From: Lachnospiraceae bacterium
GTDB taxonomy: Bacteria > Bacillota_A > Clostridia > Lachnospirales > Lachnospiraceae
Assembly: GCA_024699595.1 (NCBI GenBank)
Contig: JAILPG010000059.1
Coordinates: 1-15,797, forward strand
DNA length: 15,797 nucleotides
Direction of reading: 5' to 3'
The notes beneath the pieces were generated by a model, which did not search any database, was not told where the DNA came from, and worked only from the letters and a program-made list of their open reading frames with translations. The position numbers were made by a program, and so were the translations under genes. Numbering within the stretch: position 1 is the first letter of the stretch; every line of letters starts with the position of its first letter. Of the stretch, positions 14,767 to 15,797 are shown piece by piece.

Positions 14767-15561
14767 ATGAGTAGAGCAGTGCCTTTAGATCATGAATTTA
14801 ACAAAGCTGCTTTCAGTCAGCTTTTGAGAACAGCACAGGGAGAACGCCAGCAAAAGCAATTTGCTAATGACATAGGTATGAGCAAGTCTTATCTTAACTG
14901 CTACCTTGGAGAGAAAATGGATAGACCGCTCACACCCGCAACCTTACAGAAGATTTGTTATGCCTCTGGGGGACGCGTATCATATGAGGATCTTTTATCG
15001 ACTTCCGGTTATGACCCGCAAAAGCACATCATTAGTATGGAATTTAAGATCCCGGGTGCAAAGCCTGTCGTTCGAAAAATATATAAACACGATCTCGATG
15101 CTATGGACGAACAATATGATTTCATTGATACCAGGCTTAATGCCGTTACCGGCACTATTTCAAATGCATTAGCTTCTAAGGGATATAAATGGAGCGGTAA
15201 ACCTACCGAAGATAATCGGCTTGATTTTCGTGTTACACTATATGATGAACCTATAACAGAGTGGGGCTTTATTTATCTCGAAACAAAGGACGTTGATCTT
15301 CCGATTAACTCCCCCATCTCTCTACTACGCATTAACCAGTATGCAAACGCTTTACTTTTTGCTATGGGAAAAGCACGAGAAAAAATATCTTTTATAACCA
15401 CTTATGAAAACATATACGAAAAATTTAAGAATGCTTCTCTTCCTGTACTGGCTTTATACGCTTCGGTTATCTTGATTGATACAGACGAACTAACCGTAAT
15501 AAAAGAAGAACCTATAAAATCCTATTTAGAAGCAAGCTCTGATATACCAACGCTAATATGA
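14767..15561 (+). CDS. HTH protein with PD-(D/E)XK-like C-terminal half
   Basis: A 264-residue protein I cannot assign to a named family. Residues about 10-80 are an XRE-like HTH: FSQLLRTAQGERQQKQFANDIGMSKSYLNCYLGEK, then PLTPATLQKICYASGGRVSYEDLL. After a linker, the C-terminal half (about 115-245) has hydrophobic strands with Asp153 in RLDFRVTLYD, WGFIYLETK giving Glu172-x-Lys174, then a helix with INQYANALLFAM (Gln191, Tyr192) and strands KISFITT and YASVILID. The order D...ExK...QxxxA resembles PD-(D/E)XK nucleases; this is motif reading only. GGAGG at 14756-14760 is well placed before ATG 14767. Divergent from the recombinase operon, it may repress both promoters through the AGTTTCA array. 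Alternatives are a plain regulator with a sensor domain, or a defence-type nuclease. Confidence 0.65.
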   Translation: MSRAVPLDHEFNKAAFSQLLRTAQGERQQKQFANDIGMSKSYLNCYLGEKMDRPLTPATLQKICYASGGRVSYEDLLSTSGYDPQKHIISMEFKIPGAKPVVRKIYKHDLDAMDEQYDFIDTRLNAVTGTISNALASKGYKWSGKPTEDNRLDFRVTLYDEPITEWGFIYLETKDVDLPINSPISLLRINQYANALLFAMGKAREKISFITTYENIYEKFKNASLPVLALYASVILIDTDELTVIKEEPIKSYLEASSDIPTLI

Positions 15562-15596
15562 ATCTTTCATCAATTATTTTTCCATTCTTTCATAGC

Positions 15597-15626
15597 AAAA
15601 GGCAGACCAGTAACGGCCTGCCTTTT
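15597..15626. terminator. Bidirectional rho-independent terminator
   Basis: AAAAGGCAG (15597-15605) and CTGCCTTTT (15618-15626) form a perfect 9-bp stem with a 12-nt loop. It lies between two convergent genes, 36 bp after the HTH gene and 27 bp from the end of the minus-strand gene. A-tract and T-tract flanks let it serve both strands. Confidence 0.8.
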
Positions 15627-15652
15627 GTGCTGTAGTCTATCAATATACTATT

Positions 15653-15796
15653 TTACATCTTACTGTTATCTCGCAATATGAGCTTAAGGCTCTTCATATT
15701 ATCACAAAGCACCTTCCGCTCATACTCTGTACAATCTTTCATAACCACCGTCATTGCTCGTATGGATGTGTCTTCAGAGCAGCCTCCAAACAGTAA
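15653..15796 (-). CDS. C-terminal end of an unidentified small regulator-like protein (partial)
   Basis: An open minus-strand frame enters from the right edge and ends at TAA (15655-15653), giving 47 residues. It contains SIRAMTVVMKDCTEYERKVL followed by CDNMKSLKLILRDNSKM. The pattern (D-C-x-x-Y-E-R-x-x-L-x-x-x-x-x-x-L-K-x-x-L-R-x-N) resembles, from memory, the tail of small XRE-type HTH regulators common in Lachnospiraceae mobile DNA. No DNA-binding part is inside the window. The frame shares a bidirectional terminator with the convergent gene. It may be element cargo or host DNA; the window does not say. Confidence 0.5.
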   Translation of the reverse strand, partial: LLFGGCSEDTSIRAMTVVMKDCTEYERKVLCDNMKSLKLILRDNSKM

Positions 15797-15797
15797 T

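Larger units (their letters stand above)
9515..15797. mobile_element. Tn554-like / recombinase-in-trio element inserted in flp1 (right end not visible)
   Basis: From the broken flp1 frame rightward, the content changes from pilus genes to three tyrosine recombinases of different size plus a small DUF6262/TnpC-like gene, the arrangement known from Tn554 (tnpA, tnpB, tnpC) and from recombinase-in-trio elements. The minus-strand operon fills 9603-14563; a divergent regulator-like gene and the end of another gene follow. The left junction is near 9510-9525, about 80-90 bp after the last operon gene. No flp1 5' half or tad motor genes appear before the window ends, so the right end lies outside. 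No direct repeat of the left junction was found near 15562-15797. The family assignment is from gene order and motifs, not a search. Confidence 0.7.

Noticed and set aside
15562..15596. TCAATTATTTTTC as a direct repeat of the left-end TTCAATTTTCAAGG
   Set aside because: The similarity is only AT-richness with mismatches and gaps; it does not define an element end.
1..15797. CRISPR arrays, tRNA or rRNA genes
   Set aside because: No regularly spaced direct repeats and no tRNA- or rRNA-like sequence were seen on either strand.

Overview
The window looks like the chromosome of a motile Gram-positive anaerobe of the Lachnospiraceae (Butyrivibrio, Roseburia or Lachnospira type). The evidence is protein resemblance, not a search: a Firmicutes-style flagellin with a FliS-like partner, a very large flagellum-linked protein of the kind catalogued as DUF6240, and a Flp/Tad pilus cluster with DUF5702-, DUF6382- and two-cysteine-motif TadE-type proteins. 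Genes are dense, with strong purine-rich ribosome binding sites and rho-independent terminators.

Layout. Positions 1-294 (+) are the end of a glycogen branching enzyme, closed by a terminator at 304-364. Positions 525-5372 (+) hold a flagellar set: a 1043-residue helical-repeat protein with a FliK-like C-terminus, a flagellin, and a FliS-like chaperone. Facing it, tail to tail with no spacer, a Tad pilus set runs on the minus strand from about 9523 down to 5373: remnant Flp1 pilin, TadG-like DUF5702 protein, TadE-like protein with two Zn-finger-like repeats, prepilin peptidase, second TadE-like pseudopilin, and a DUF6382 membrane protein. The motor genes (tadA, tadB, tadC, cpaE) that normally precede flp1 are absent.

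The reason is visible. The flp1 frame is cut near 9510-9525, and what follows is a Tn554-like / recombinase-in-trio mobile element. Its minus-strand operon encodes three tyrosine recombinases (370, 657 and 499 aa) and a small DUF6262/TnpC-like protein, with overlapping or nearly touching frames (14563 down to 9603). Diverging from it is a plus-strand gene (14767-15561) for an HTH protein whose C-terminal half has a D...ExK pattern like PD-(D/E)XK nucleases. The 203-bp region between them carries two good sigma-A promoters and six exact copies of AGTTTCA, spaced about 20, 31 and 21 bp within same-direction groups: an apparent operator or recombinase-binding array. A terminator (15597-15626) and the end of another minus-strand gene (15653-15796) close the window; the far end of the element is not visible.

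Inferred working: the flagellar set builds and chaperones the filament. The Tad set would assemble a type IVb pilus, but it currently lacks an intact major pilin and its upstream promoter, so the locus is either inactivated or under reversible control by excision of the element.
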